Below, piece after piece: positions 19,853 through 27,374 of a stretch of 64,000 nucleotides of DNA. The stretch is from Hydrogenophaga sp. (GTDB lineage Bacteria > Pseudomonadota > Gammaproteobacteria > Burkholderiales > Burkholderiaceae_C). A model generated the notes under the pieces. The model saw nothing but the letters and a program-made list of their open reading frames with translations. It was not told the DNA's origin and made no database searches. The first letter of the stretch is position 1. Every line of letters starts with the position of its first letter. The stretch is taken from assembly GCF_018780075.1 (NCBI RefSeq), contig NZ_JADMKB010000105.1, positions 1-64,000 of the forward strand, written 5' to 3'. The position numbers were made by a program, and so were the translations under genes.

Positions 19853-19876
19853 GAAAGGGGCGCCGGTGGCGCCCCT
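19853..19876 (-). terminator. Intercistronic hairpin between dctP and dctQ (partial terminator / processing site)
   Basis: AGGGGCGCC-GGT-GGCGCCCCT perfect 9-bp stem (19856-19876) followed on minus strand by TTTCTGTTTG. Confidence 0.65.
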
Positions 19877-19892
19877 GTTGGACAGCCAGGGA

Positions 19893-21011
19893 TCAGCCCT
19901 TCTTCGCGCCCTTGCCGAAGTAGTGGTTGTAGGCCATCTTGAAGTCGACCATGTAGTCGTTCTGCCACTGACCGGCCCGCTGCGCAAAGACGCGCTGGCT
20001 GTCCAGCACCTTCTTGAACAGGGGGTTCTCGCCACCCTTCTTGGCCATGATCTTGTCCCAGGCCGCGAGCTGCGCGCGCAGGATGGTGTCGGGCGTCTTG
20101 TAGAACTTGATGCCCTTCTTCTTCAGGTCGATGTAGTCCTCGGAGTTGCGCTGAATGGCCTTCCAGCTCATGTCGGCGCTGGCGGCCTGAACACCGTAGT
20201 CGATGATGGCCTTGAGCTCGGTGGGCAGCGCCTTGAGCTTGCCCGTGTTGAACAGGATCTCGAACTGTTCACCGCTCTGGTGGAAGCTCTGCAGCATGCA
20301 GTTCTTCACCACGTCGGGGAAGCCCAGCAGGCGGTCGCTCGTCGCGTTGTTGAACTCGGCCGCGTCGATCAGGCCGCGGTCCAGCGCGGGCACGATCTCG
20401 CCACCGGGCAGCGGGTTCACCGCAGCGCCCATGTCGGTGTACATGTCCACCGCCAGGCCCACGGTGCGGAACTTGACGCCCTTCAGGTCCTCGGCCTTGG
20501 CGATCGGTTTCTTGAACCAGCCGAAGGGCTGGGTCGGCATGGGGCCGTACAGGTAGGAGGTGACGTCCAGGTTCAGGCTTTTGTAGATCTCGGCCAGCAG
20601 GTCCTTGCCGCCGCCGTAGTTGTGCCAGGCCAGCAGCATGTTGGGGTCCATGCCGAAGGACGGGCCGGAGCCCCACAGGGCCAGCGCCGAGTTCTTGCCG
20701 TAGTGGTAGGCCACCACGCCGTGGCCGCCGTCCAGCGTGCCCTTGGCCACCGCTTCGAGCAACTGGAACGCGGGCACCACGGCGCCCGCCGGCAGCACCT
20801 CGATCTTCAGCTTGCCACCGGCCATGTCGTTGACCTTCTTGGCGAAATCGGAGGCGTACTCGTGGAAGATGTCTTTCGACGGCCAGGTGCTCTGGAACCG
20901 CAGGCTGGTGGTCTGTGCGGTGGCGATCATCGGCGCCGACATCGCGCCTGCCGCGACGGCTGCGCCCTTGATGATGTTGCGGCGTGAAGGGGCGGCTTTT
21001 TTGTCACTCAT
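19893..21011 (-). CDS. dctP: TRAP transporter substrate-binding protein (DctP family), Tat-like signal
   Basis: MSDKKAAPSRRNIIKGAAVAAGAMSAPMIATAQTTSLRFQSTWPSKDIFHEYASDFAKKVNDMAGG. Confidence 0.93.
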   Translation of the reverse strand: MSDKKAAPSRRNIIKGAAVAAGAMSAPMIATAQTTSLRFQSTWPSKDIFHEYASDFAKKVNDMAGGKLKIEVLPAGAVVPAFQLLEAVAKGTLDGGHGVVAYHYGKNSALALWGSGPSFGMDPNMLLAWHNYGGGKDLLAEIYKSLNLDVTSYLYGPMPTQPFGWFKKPIAKAEDLKGVKFRTVGLAVDMYTDMGAAVNPLPGGEIVPALDRGLIDAAEFNNATSDRLLGFPDVVKNCMLQSFHQSGEQFEILFNTGKLKALPTELKAIIDYGVQAASADMSWKAIQRNSEDYIDLKKKGIKFYKTPDTILRAQLAAWDKIMAKKGGENPLFKKVLDSQRVFAQRAGQWQNDYMVDFKMAYNHYFGKGAKKG

Positions 21012-21209
21012 CGAGGGAGTCTCCAAGGAGGTGAAAGAGCGTTTCATCATGCGCGGCATGTGTCGCCGTGCGGACAGGGGTTTTCACCAACCACTGTCGT
21101 GTCTGGGACTGCAAGATGCGAGGCCAACAGGGTCTTTCAAAAAGGCGCAGGAAAGGTGAAAAAAAGAGGGTGATTTGCGGGGCCCGCCGGACACCGGCGT
21201 GCGCTTCCC

Positions 21210-21229
21210 TACAATACCTGTCAGGGTAT
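21210..21229 (+). promoter_or_regulatory. Candidate CsoR-family operator overlapping a TACAAT -10-like hexamer
   Basis: ATACCTGTCAGGGTAT (21214-21229), near-palindromic ATACC...GGTAT, 47 bp upstream of the CsoR-like ATG. Confidence 0.55.
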
Positions 21230-21275
21230 GGCGTGATGCCGCCCCGGACTTGTCCCCATGCACACAGGAGTGCCC

Positions 21276-21521
21276 ATGACCACCGTCCACGACCCCGAAC
21301 GCCAACGCGCGCTCGTGCTGCGCCTCAAGCGGGTGGAGGGCCAGTTGCGCGGCATCCAGAAGCTCATCGAAAGCGACGCGGACTGCGAGACCGTGGCGCA
21401 GCAGATGGCGGCGGCGCGCAAGGCCCTCGACAAGACGTTTTTCGCCATGGTGGGTTGCGTGATCGCACAAGGTGACGTGCCGCCCGACGATGTGGCCGAT
21501 ATGCTGTCGCGTTTTGCCTGA
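21276..21521 (+). CDS. CsoR/DUF156-family transcriptional repressor (atypical Cys pattern, possible persulfide sensor)
   Basis: LRLKRVEGQLRGIQKLIESDADCETVAQQMAAARKALDKTFFAMVGCVIAQGD. Confidence 0.85.
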   Translation: MTTVHDPERQRALVLRLKRVEGQLRGIQKLIESDADCETVAQQMAAARKALDKTFFAMVGCVIAQGDVPPDDVADMLSRFA

Positions 21522-21548
21522 CACACCATTTTGGGAAGCCGACCCGCC

Positions 21549-22664
21549 ATGAAGCCCCTCCAGTTGTTCGACCCCGACTCCAGCACTTTCACCTATGTGC
21601 TGTTCGACCAGTCCACCCGCGACGCGCTGATCATCGATCCGGTGGACGAGCAGATCGAACGCGACCTGGCGACGCTGCGCGAGTACGGCCTGAAGCTCGT
21701 GTGGACGGTGGAGACCCATGCCCACGCCGACCACATCACCAGCGCCGGCAAGCTCGCCGAGCTGACCGGCGCCAGGACCGCCGCGCCGGTCGGTTGCGGC
21801 ATCGGCACGGCGGGGGTGCAACTGCGGCACGCCGACACCCTGTCGTTCGGTGGCGAGACGCTGAGCGCCCTGCACACGCCGGGACACACCGCCGGCAGCA
21901 TGAGCTTCGTGTGGCGTGAGCACGTGTTCACCGGCGACACGCTGCTCATCAACGGGTGCGGCCGCACCGACTTCCAGTCCGGCAACGCCGCCGACCTTTA
22001 CCGCAGTCTCACGCAGGTGCTGTTTGCGCTGCCCGACACGACCACCGTCTGGCCGGGTCACGACTACCAGGGCCGCAGCCACTCGACCATCGGTCAGGAG
22101 AAGGCCGGCAATCCGCGGGTGGCGGGCAAGAGCGAGGCCGAGTTCGTGGCCCTCATGGACGCCCTGAACCTGCCCAAGCCCAGGCGCATCGACGAGGCCG
22201 TGCCGGCCAACCTCACCTCCGGCATCCGCCACGACATGGACGGTGCGCTGCTCATGCAGCCGCGACCCACCCAGAGCGGCTACGCCGGCGATGTGTCGCC
22301 GCAGCTGGCCTGGCAGTGGGCGCAGGCGGGCCGGGCGGTGCTGGTGGACGTGCGCACCGATGCCGAGCGTGAATGGGTGGGTTTTGTGCCGGGCGCCGTG
22401 CCGGTGGCCTGGAAGCAGTGGCCGGGCATGGCCATGAACCCGCAGTTCGACGACGCCGTGCGGCAGGCCGCGGTCGGCGGGAAGCCGCTGGTGCTGTTGT
22501 GCCGCAGCGGCGTGCGCTCCATCGCCGCCGCCAAGCGGGCCACCGAGCTTGGCCTGGAGGCCTACAACATCCTGGAAGGTTTCGAGGGCGATCCGGACGC
22601 CCAGGCTCAGCGGGGGCGAAAGGGCGGCTGGCGCCACCACGGTTTGCCCTGGCGCCAGAATTGA
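21549..22664 (+). CDS. MBL-fold persulfide dioxygenase fused to C-terminal rhodanese domain
   Basis: ETHAHADHITSAGKLAE...LHTPGHTAGSMSFVWREHVFTGDTLLINGCGRTDFQ...; rhodanese CRSGVRSIAAAKRATELG. Confidence 0.9.
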   Translation: MKPLQLFDPDSSTFTYVLFDQSTRDALIIDPVDEQIERDLATLREYGLKLVWTVETHAHADHITSAGKLAELTGARTAAPVGCGIGTAGVQLRHADTLSFGGETLSALHTPGHTAGSMSFVWREHVFTGDTLLINGCGRTDFQSGNAADLYRSLTQVLFALPDTTTVWPGHDYQGRSHSTIGQEKAGNPRVAGKSEAEFVALMDALNLPKPRRIDEAVPANLTSGIRHDMDGALLMQPRPTQSGYAGDVSPQLAWQWAQAGRAVLVDVRTDAEREWVGFVPGAVPVAWKQWPGMAMNPQFDDAVRQAAVGGKPLVLLCRSGVRSIAAAKRATELGLEAYNILEGFEGDPDAQAQRGRKGGWRHHGLPWRQN

Positions 22665-22780
22665 GCCGGTGCGCGGTCCCGGATGGCGAGGCGACCCGGC
22701 GGTTTCTGGCCTCGGCGGGAGGGCAACGGCGCCGCTTATCGGATGAACAGCCCCAAACTTGAGAAGAAAGCGTAACAACC

Positions 22781-22798
22781 CCTGTCAACCTTGACAGG
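22781..22798. promoter_or_regulatory. lux-box-like palindrome upstream of the cqsA-like gene
   Basis: CCTGTCAA-CC-TTGACAGG, perfect 8-bp arms, about 62 bp upstream of the ATG; right arm contains TTGACA (-35-like). Confidence 0.75.
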
Positions 22799-22860
22799 TG
22801 GTGCGGGGGTTTCATTTTGTTTCTTTTTTCAATGGGTTCTTCTTTACTCAGGAGAATCCC

Positions 22861-24108
22861 ATGGAACTGCTCGAAACCACCGCCCGTTCAACACCCCGTT
22901 CGGCACCCCGTTTGAGTGCGGCACTGGAGGCCCGCGTGGAGCGGGACTTTGCGCCGCGCTGGAACGGTCTCTGGAGCGGACGTTTCGCCGTCCAAGGCGC
23001 GCGGCCCGGGCCCAATTCGGTGCGGTTGGACGGCAACGACTACCTGGCCGTCTCGGGTCACCCGGACATTGTTCGCGCGCAGGTCGAGGCCCTGACCCGC
23101 TGCGGCAATTTCGCGGTGCAATCGGGCGTGTTCATGCACGATGAGCACCCGACCCGCAACCTGGAGCTGAAGCTGGCCGACTGGGTGGGCATGGACGACG
23201 GATTCGTCTGTCAATCGGGTTACGCGGCCAATGTCGGTCTGATCCAGTCGGTCGCGAACCAGGACACGCCGGTGTACCTGGACGGACAGGCCCACGCCTC
23301 GCTGTGGGAGGGGGCGCACGCGGCCCGCGCCCCGGCGCACGTGTTCCGCCACAACGACCCGCAGCACCTGGACAAGCTCATGTCGCGCGCGGGGCCGGGC
23401 CTGGTGGCGGTGGACTCGGTCTACAGCACCACGGGCGCCCTGTGTCCCCTGGAGGAGATCCTGGAGGTGGTCGAGCGGCACGGTTCCATGATCCTGGTCG
23501 ACGAATCGCATTCGCTGGGCACACACGGTCCGCGCGGCGCGGGTTTGTGCGCGCAGCTGGGCGTGACCGATCGCGTGCACTTCATCTCGGCCAGCCTGGC
23601 CAAGGCACTGGCCGGCCGTGCGGGCTTCTTCAGCGCCCCCGCGAAGCTGCGGTACCACATCCTCACGTCGAGCTTTCCCAACATCTTCAGCTCCTGTGTG
23701 CTGCCGCACGAGGCGGTCGGTCTCGGCGCGACCGTGGACGTGCTGCAGCAGGCCGATGCCGCGCGGGCCACGCTGCAGCGGCACACCCGCCGCATGCGCC
23801 AGTCGCTCACCGACATGGGCTACCCGATCCATCAGGGGACCGAACAGATCATTGCGCTGGAGGCCGGGCTCGAACCGGCCACCATCCGCCTGCGCGACGA
23901 ACTGGATGCCCGGGGTGTGCACACCGCGTTTTTTGGCGCGCCCGCGACCAGCCGCAACCGGTCGCTGGCCAGGATGACCCTGCACGCCGCGCTGACCGAG
24001 GCCGAGTTGAGCCACGTCGAGGCGGCCGCGCAGGAAGTGGCGGCGCTGGTGAAGCCCTGGGACTGGCCCGTGGCGCGCCGGAACCGGGGCGCGACTCAGC
24101 TGTCGTGA
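22861..24108 (+). CDS. cqsA: CqsA/LqsA-type quorum-sensing autoinducer synthase (PLP-dependent alpha-oxoamine synthase family)
   Basis: NDYLAVSGHPDIVRAQVEAL...FVCQSGYAANVGLIQSV...VDESHSLGTHGPRGAGLCAQLG...FISASLAKALAGRAGFFSAP; two-component genes adjacent. Confidence 0.88.
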   Translation: MELLETTARSTPRSAPRLSAALEARVERDFAPRWNGLWSGRFAVQGARPGPNSVRLDGNDYLAVSGHPDIVRAQVEALTRCGNFAVQSGVFMHDEHPTRNLELKLADWVGMDDGFVCQSGYAANVGLIQSVANQDTPVYLDGQAHASLWEGAHAARAPAHVFRHNDPQHLDKLMSRAGPGLVAVDSVYSTTGALCPLEEILEVVERHGSMILVDESHSLGTHGPRGAGLCAQLGVTDRVHFISASLAKALAGRAGFFSAPAKLRYHILTSSFPNIFSSCVLPHEAVGLGATVDVLQQADAARATLQRHTRRMRQSLTDMGYPIHQGTEQIIALEAGLEPATIRLRDELDARGVHTAFFGAPATSRNRSLARMTLHAALTEAELSHVEAAAQEVAALVKPWDWPVARRNRGATQLS

Positions 24109-25082
24109 ATCGCGCGGGAGCCCTGCACGTCCAGGAAGTTGTGGTACGGGTACACCGGGTGCGGTGTGTCGGCATCGTCCAGGCTGAACACCGCGCCGCT
24201 CAGCAGGCTCTCGTTGCCGATGGGAAAGGCGGGGGCGGTGCGGATCGGACCGCGCAGGCCCAGCTGCTGGTGCAGCTCAACCGCGGGCAGGAGGGCGCCG
24301 CTTTGAATGGCGCGCACGGTGTCGGACCCCAGCCCCGCCGAGCGGGCCAGCTCGGCGACGTCGTTGAGACCGGCGGCGGGTTCGAGCTGCAGCCAGTGGC
24401 AGCGACCCGCCGCGTCCAGCCCGAACATGCCAAACGGCTCACCCAGCACCACGTACTCGATCCAGTGCTTCAGTGCATAGGCCTGCAGCGCCTCGGCCAG
24501 TGAAGGCACCTGCAGCAGCGACTGTTGCGCCGGTTGCAGCGCGGTGCGCCACAGCGTGTTGAGCCGGGGGTGGGCCGCGTGGGCCAGCCGGACCAGGGTG
24601 GTCAGCAGGCGCCCGGTGATGTCGGCCGTCTGTTTCGGGATGAACTGGTCGATCAAACCCTGGTTGAAGGCCTGGATGGCGATCTGCTCGTCGGCCTGAC
24701 CGGTCAGCAGGATGCGCGAGCCCGGCCAGTCCAGCAGGGTCTTGAGCACCTTGAGGCCGTCGGTTCCGGGCATGGCGTAGTCGACCACGCAGGTGTGCGC
24801 CAGCTGGTAGCGCGCCGGGTGGTTGCCCCAGTAGCTCATCACCTGCGGCAGCAGCGGATGTCCCTGGCGCCAGCGCTCGATCATCAGCAAATGCAGCGCC
24901 GCGTCGGCTTCCCACTTGGCGGGTTCATCGCGCATGCGGGCCAGGAATGCCGCAGGGCGGGAGTACAGCTCCACCTGCATGTGGGTCGGCACGACCATGC
25001 CGAGCATCTCCAGGTAGTCGATGTCGTCATCGAGAAAGAGGATGCAGCCCGAGCGGTGGTACAGGGGAAGTTTGAGGGCCAT
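24096..25082 (-). CDS. Response regulator (LqsR/JqsR-like arrangement) with uncharacterised C-terminal domain
   Basis: Receiver residues FLDDD, VVDYAMPGTDGLKVL, ILLTGQ, FIPK; long spacer between first and second Asp motifs; no HTH recognised. Confidence 0.8.
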   Translation of the reverse strand: MALKLPLYHRSGCILFLDDDIDYLEMLGMVVPTHMQVELYSRPAAFLARMRDEPAKWEADAALHLLMIERWRQGHPLLPQVMSYWGNHPARYQLAHTCVVDYAMPGTDGLKVLKTLLDWPGSRILLTGQADEQIAIQAFNQGLIDQFIPKQTADITGRLLTTLVRLAHAAHPRLNTLWRTALQPAQQSLLQVPSLAEALQAYALKHWIEYVVLGEPFGMFGLDAAGRCHWLQLEPAAGLNDVAELARSAGLGSDTVRAIQSGALLPAVELHQQLGLRGPIRTAPAFPIGNESLLSGAVFSLDDADTPHPVYPYHNFLDVQGSRAIHDS

Positions 25083-25085
25083 GGA

Positions 25086-26417
25086 TCAAGCGGTATCGGG
25101 TGACGGTTCGGCGGACGTGGGGCGGTGGATCGGCAGGTCGATCGTGAAGGTGGCGCCATGCGGTGGTTCGGAGTGCAGGCTCAGCACCCCGTCTGCGGCT
25201 TCCACCACGTTCTTGCAAAAGGTCAGGCCCAGTCCGTTGCCCACGGTGTTTTGCAGCGAGAAGAAGGGTTCGAAGACCCGCTGCTGTTTGGCCAGGGGAA
25301 TGCCCATGCCTTTGTCGGCCACCGTGAAACGTCCTCGGCCCCCGGACACCTCCACCGTGATGTGCAGCGCGCCGGTTTGCAATGCCTCGCTGGACGAGGC
25401 CAGTGAATGCAGTGCATTTTTGATCAGATTCACCAGCACCTGGGCAAACTGGGCCCGCGAGCCCAGGAAACAAAAATCTTCCTTGAGGTTCAGGGTCACG
25501 CACTCGCGCTCCCCCGGTGAGCGGTAAGGGTACTGCGTCACCACGTCCTGAACCAATTCAAACCCCATGATTCGCGTGGTCGGGCGGGGCAGGCGCAGCA
25601 ACTGGGCATTGGAAATCTGGGTGTCGATCTGCCGGTTCATGCTGCGCACCATGCTCTGCAAACGGACCGACAGGTCTTCGAGCTTCTTGCGTTTGCCCTC
25701 GGGCATGTCGGCCTGGGCCAGACCGCGCAGCACGTCGCCCATCAGGTTCACCGACGCCAGCGGCGTGCGCAACTCGTGCGCCATGACGCCCATGGTGCTC
25801 AGTGTGTTGATGAGCCGCGCCCGGCGCAGGTTGGCGCCCGACATGCCCAGCATGATGCTCATGACCCAGGCGAAAGACAGCACGGCGAGGTTGTCCAGGT
25901 CCAGACCCAGCCACGCCTGGTCGGTCCGGGTGAGTTCAAACAGCACCGCCGCCAGGGCAAACCCGGTCACCGAGCCCAGCGTGGCCAGGCGCCAGTCGGT
26001 GATGTGGTAGTAGATCAGGAGCATCGAGCAGAGGCTGGCCAGCCAGACCTTGTTGCCCTCGTTCATCAGGTACATCCAGCCAAAGTACAGCGGCAATTGT
26101 GTCCAGAAGATCAGGCCGAACACCCAGATGCTCGTGGTGGCGGTCAGGTCGCGGTTCACCCGCTTGAGCAGCAGCAGCAGGCCCATGACGGCCAGTGCAA
26201 CACGCACGCTGAAAACCTCGTAGGGCTGCGGCAGCAAGCGCCCCCACAGCCACGCGAACAGGAAATGGCCGCCGAACGTGAACAGACCCAGCCACTGAGT
26301 CCGCACCGTGGATGGGTGCAAAATAGGTTCCAGAGGAGCGTGGACGACTTCGTCCACCACCCAGCGCCAGAACCTTGCACTGGCGTTGTGAACCCACAGG
26401 CGGTCCAGCGGCAACAT
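25086..26417 (-). CDS. CqsS-like membrane sensor histidine kinase (no receiver domain)
   Basis: About six hydrophobic N-terminal segments, then VMAHELRTPLASVNLMGDVLRGL, LVNLIKNALHSL, DKGMGIPLAKQQRVFEPFFSLQ, NGLGLTFCKNVVEA. Confidence 0.88.
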   Translation of the reverse strand: MLPLDRLWVHNASARFWRWVVDEVVHAPLEPILHPSTVRTQWLGLFTFGGHFLFAWLWGRLLPQPYEVFSVRVALAVMGLLLLLKRVNRDLTATTSIWVFGLIFWTQLPLYFGWMYLMNEGNKVWLASLCSMLLIYYHITDWRLATLGSVTGFALAAVLFELTRTDQAWLGLDLDNLAVLSFAWVMSIMLGMSGANLRRARLINTLSTMGVMAHELRTPLASVNLMGDVLRGLAQADMPEGKRKKLEDLSVRLQSMVRSMNRQIDTQISNAQLLRLPRPTTRIMGFELVQDVVTQYPYRSPGERECVTLNLKEDFCFLGSRAQFAQVLVNLIKNALHSLASSSEALQTGALHITVEVSGGRGRFTVADKGMGIPLAKQQRVFEPFFSLQNTVGNGLGLTFCKNVVEAADGVLSLHSEPPHGATFTIDLPIHRPTSAEPSPDTA

Positions 26418-26504
26418 GTATTCCTTTCAGCTACGGTTCAAACCTTTCGCCAGAGCCTCTGGGACGAAGTGGTGCATTGTCCCTTTTGCGGGGCGTCCCC
26501 GGTC

Positions 26505-27176
26505 ATGACCTTGCCTGTCAATTTTGACAGCGTGGGGGTCGACGCCATTCTGGCCGATTGGGTTCGTGCGCTGCAGGACCACGGCGTGGAAGCGGTCCTG
26601 GTGCTCGGTCCGAATCCGCTGGGCGGGCGCGATGAGCGCGAGGTGCTGGCGGTGCACCCGCCGCGCCTGCTCGGTCCGGCACAGGCGCTGGCCGAGAGCC
26701 CCGACTTTGGCGCCAGCTGGCGCGACAGCGATGCGCCCCTGGTGGCCTGGCAGGACATTTCCAAATCGGCCTACGCCGAACAGGCCGGGCGCTGGCGCCG
26801 CCTGTGGCTGGCGCACGGCCACCAGACGCTGGTGCGCGTGGCGTTCAGCCTGCCGGCGGGCCGGGCGTTCGAGTGCTTCATGTTCAGCCCGCGGGCGTTT
26901 GCGGACCGCTCGGAAGCGGCCTCGCTGGCCTGGTCGGCGTTCAACATCTGGCCGATGCTGCGGCGCGCGATCGCCGAGCAGCGCGTGACCCTGAGCCCGC
27001 GCGAGCAGGAGAGCCTGAACCTCGCGTTCGAAGGGTTGACCGCCCGCGAAACGGCGCTGCGCATGGATTGTTCCGAGCGCACGGTCAATTACCACCTGGC
27101 CAACGCCATGGCCAAGCTCAAGACCGACAACAAGCTCTCGGCGGTGCAGCGGGCCTGCTGGATCGGTTTGATTTGA
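26505..27176 (+). CDS. LuxR-family transcriptional regulator (quorum-sensing type HTH, divergent N-terminal domain)
   Basis: C-terminus LSPREQESLNLAFEGLTARETALRMDCSERTVNYHLANAMAKLKTDNKLSAVQRACWIGLI; start codon uncertain (ATG 26505 or GTG 26532). Confidence 0.87.
   Translation: MTLPVNFDSVGVDAILADWVRALQDHGVEAVLVLGPNPLGGRDEREVLAVHPPRLLGPAQALAESPDFGASWRDSDAPLVAWQDISKSAYAEQAGRWRRLWLAHGHQTLVRVAFSLPAGRAFECFMFSPRAFADRSEAASLAWSAFNIWPMLRRAIAEQRVTLSPREQESLNLAFEGLTARETALRMDCSERTVNYHLANAMAKLKTDNKLSAVQRACWIGLI
26515..26530. promoter_or_regulatory. Second copy of the lux-box-like palindrome, at the luxR 5' end / about 100 bp upstream of the divergent kinase start
   Basis: CTGTCAA-TT-TTGACAG, same arms as the 22781-22798 element. 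Confidence 0.75.
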
Positions 27177-27180
27177 CCCA

Positions 27181-27259
27181 CCCCCGCCACGCTGCGCGTG
27201 ACCCCCTCAAGGGGGCGACGCAGGTGGCCCGGCAGAGCCGGTTCCACCGCATCCTGGGG
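27181..27259 (+). repeat. Dispersed intergenic multi-hairpin repeat copy
   Basis: CCCCCGCCACGCTGCGCGTGACCCCCTCAAGGGGGCGACGCAGGTGGCCCGGCAGAGCCGGTTCCACCGCATCCTGGG. Confidence 0.8.
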
Positions 27260-27374
27260 GCATTCACCTCGCGCCGGATGAGCGCTTCCGCTTGCAGGGG
27301 TTGCGTGGGCTGTCCGGCAGCGTCCGTGCTGCGCCGCCGCATATTCGGTGTTGGCCCTTGTTCATAATCGGACC

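Noticed and set aside
25776-26504. Upstream extension of the luxR frame over the kinase gene
   Set aside because: Opposite to the kinase N-terminus; translated sequence is His/Gln/Arg-rich without domain features, and LuxR-like sequence begins near 26505.
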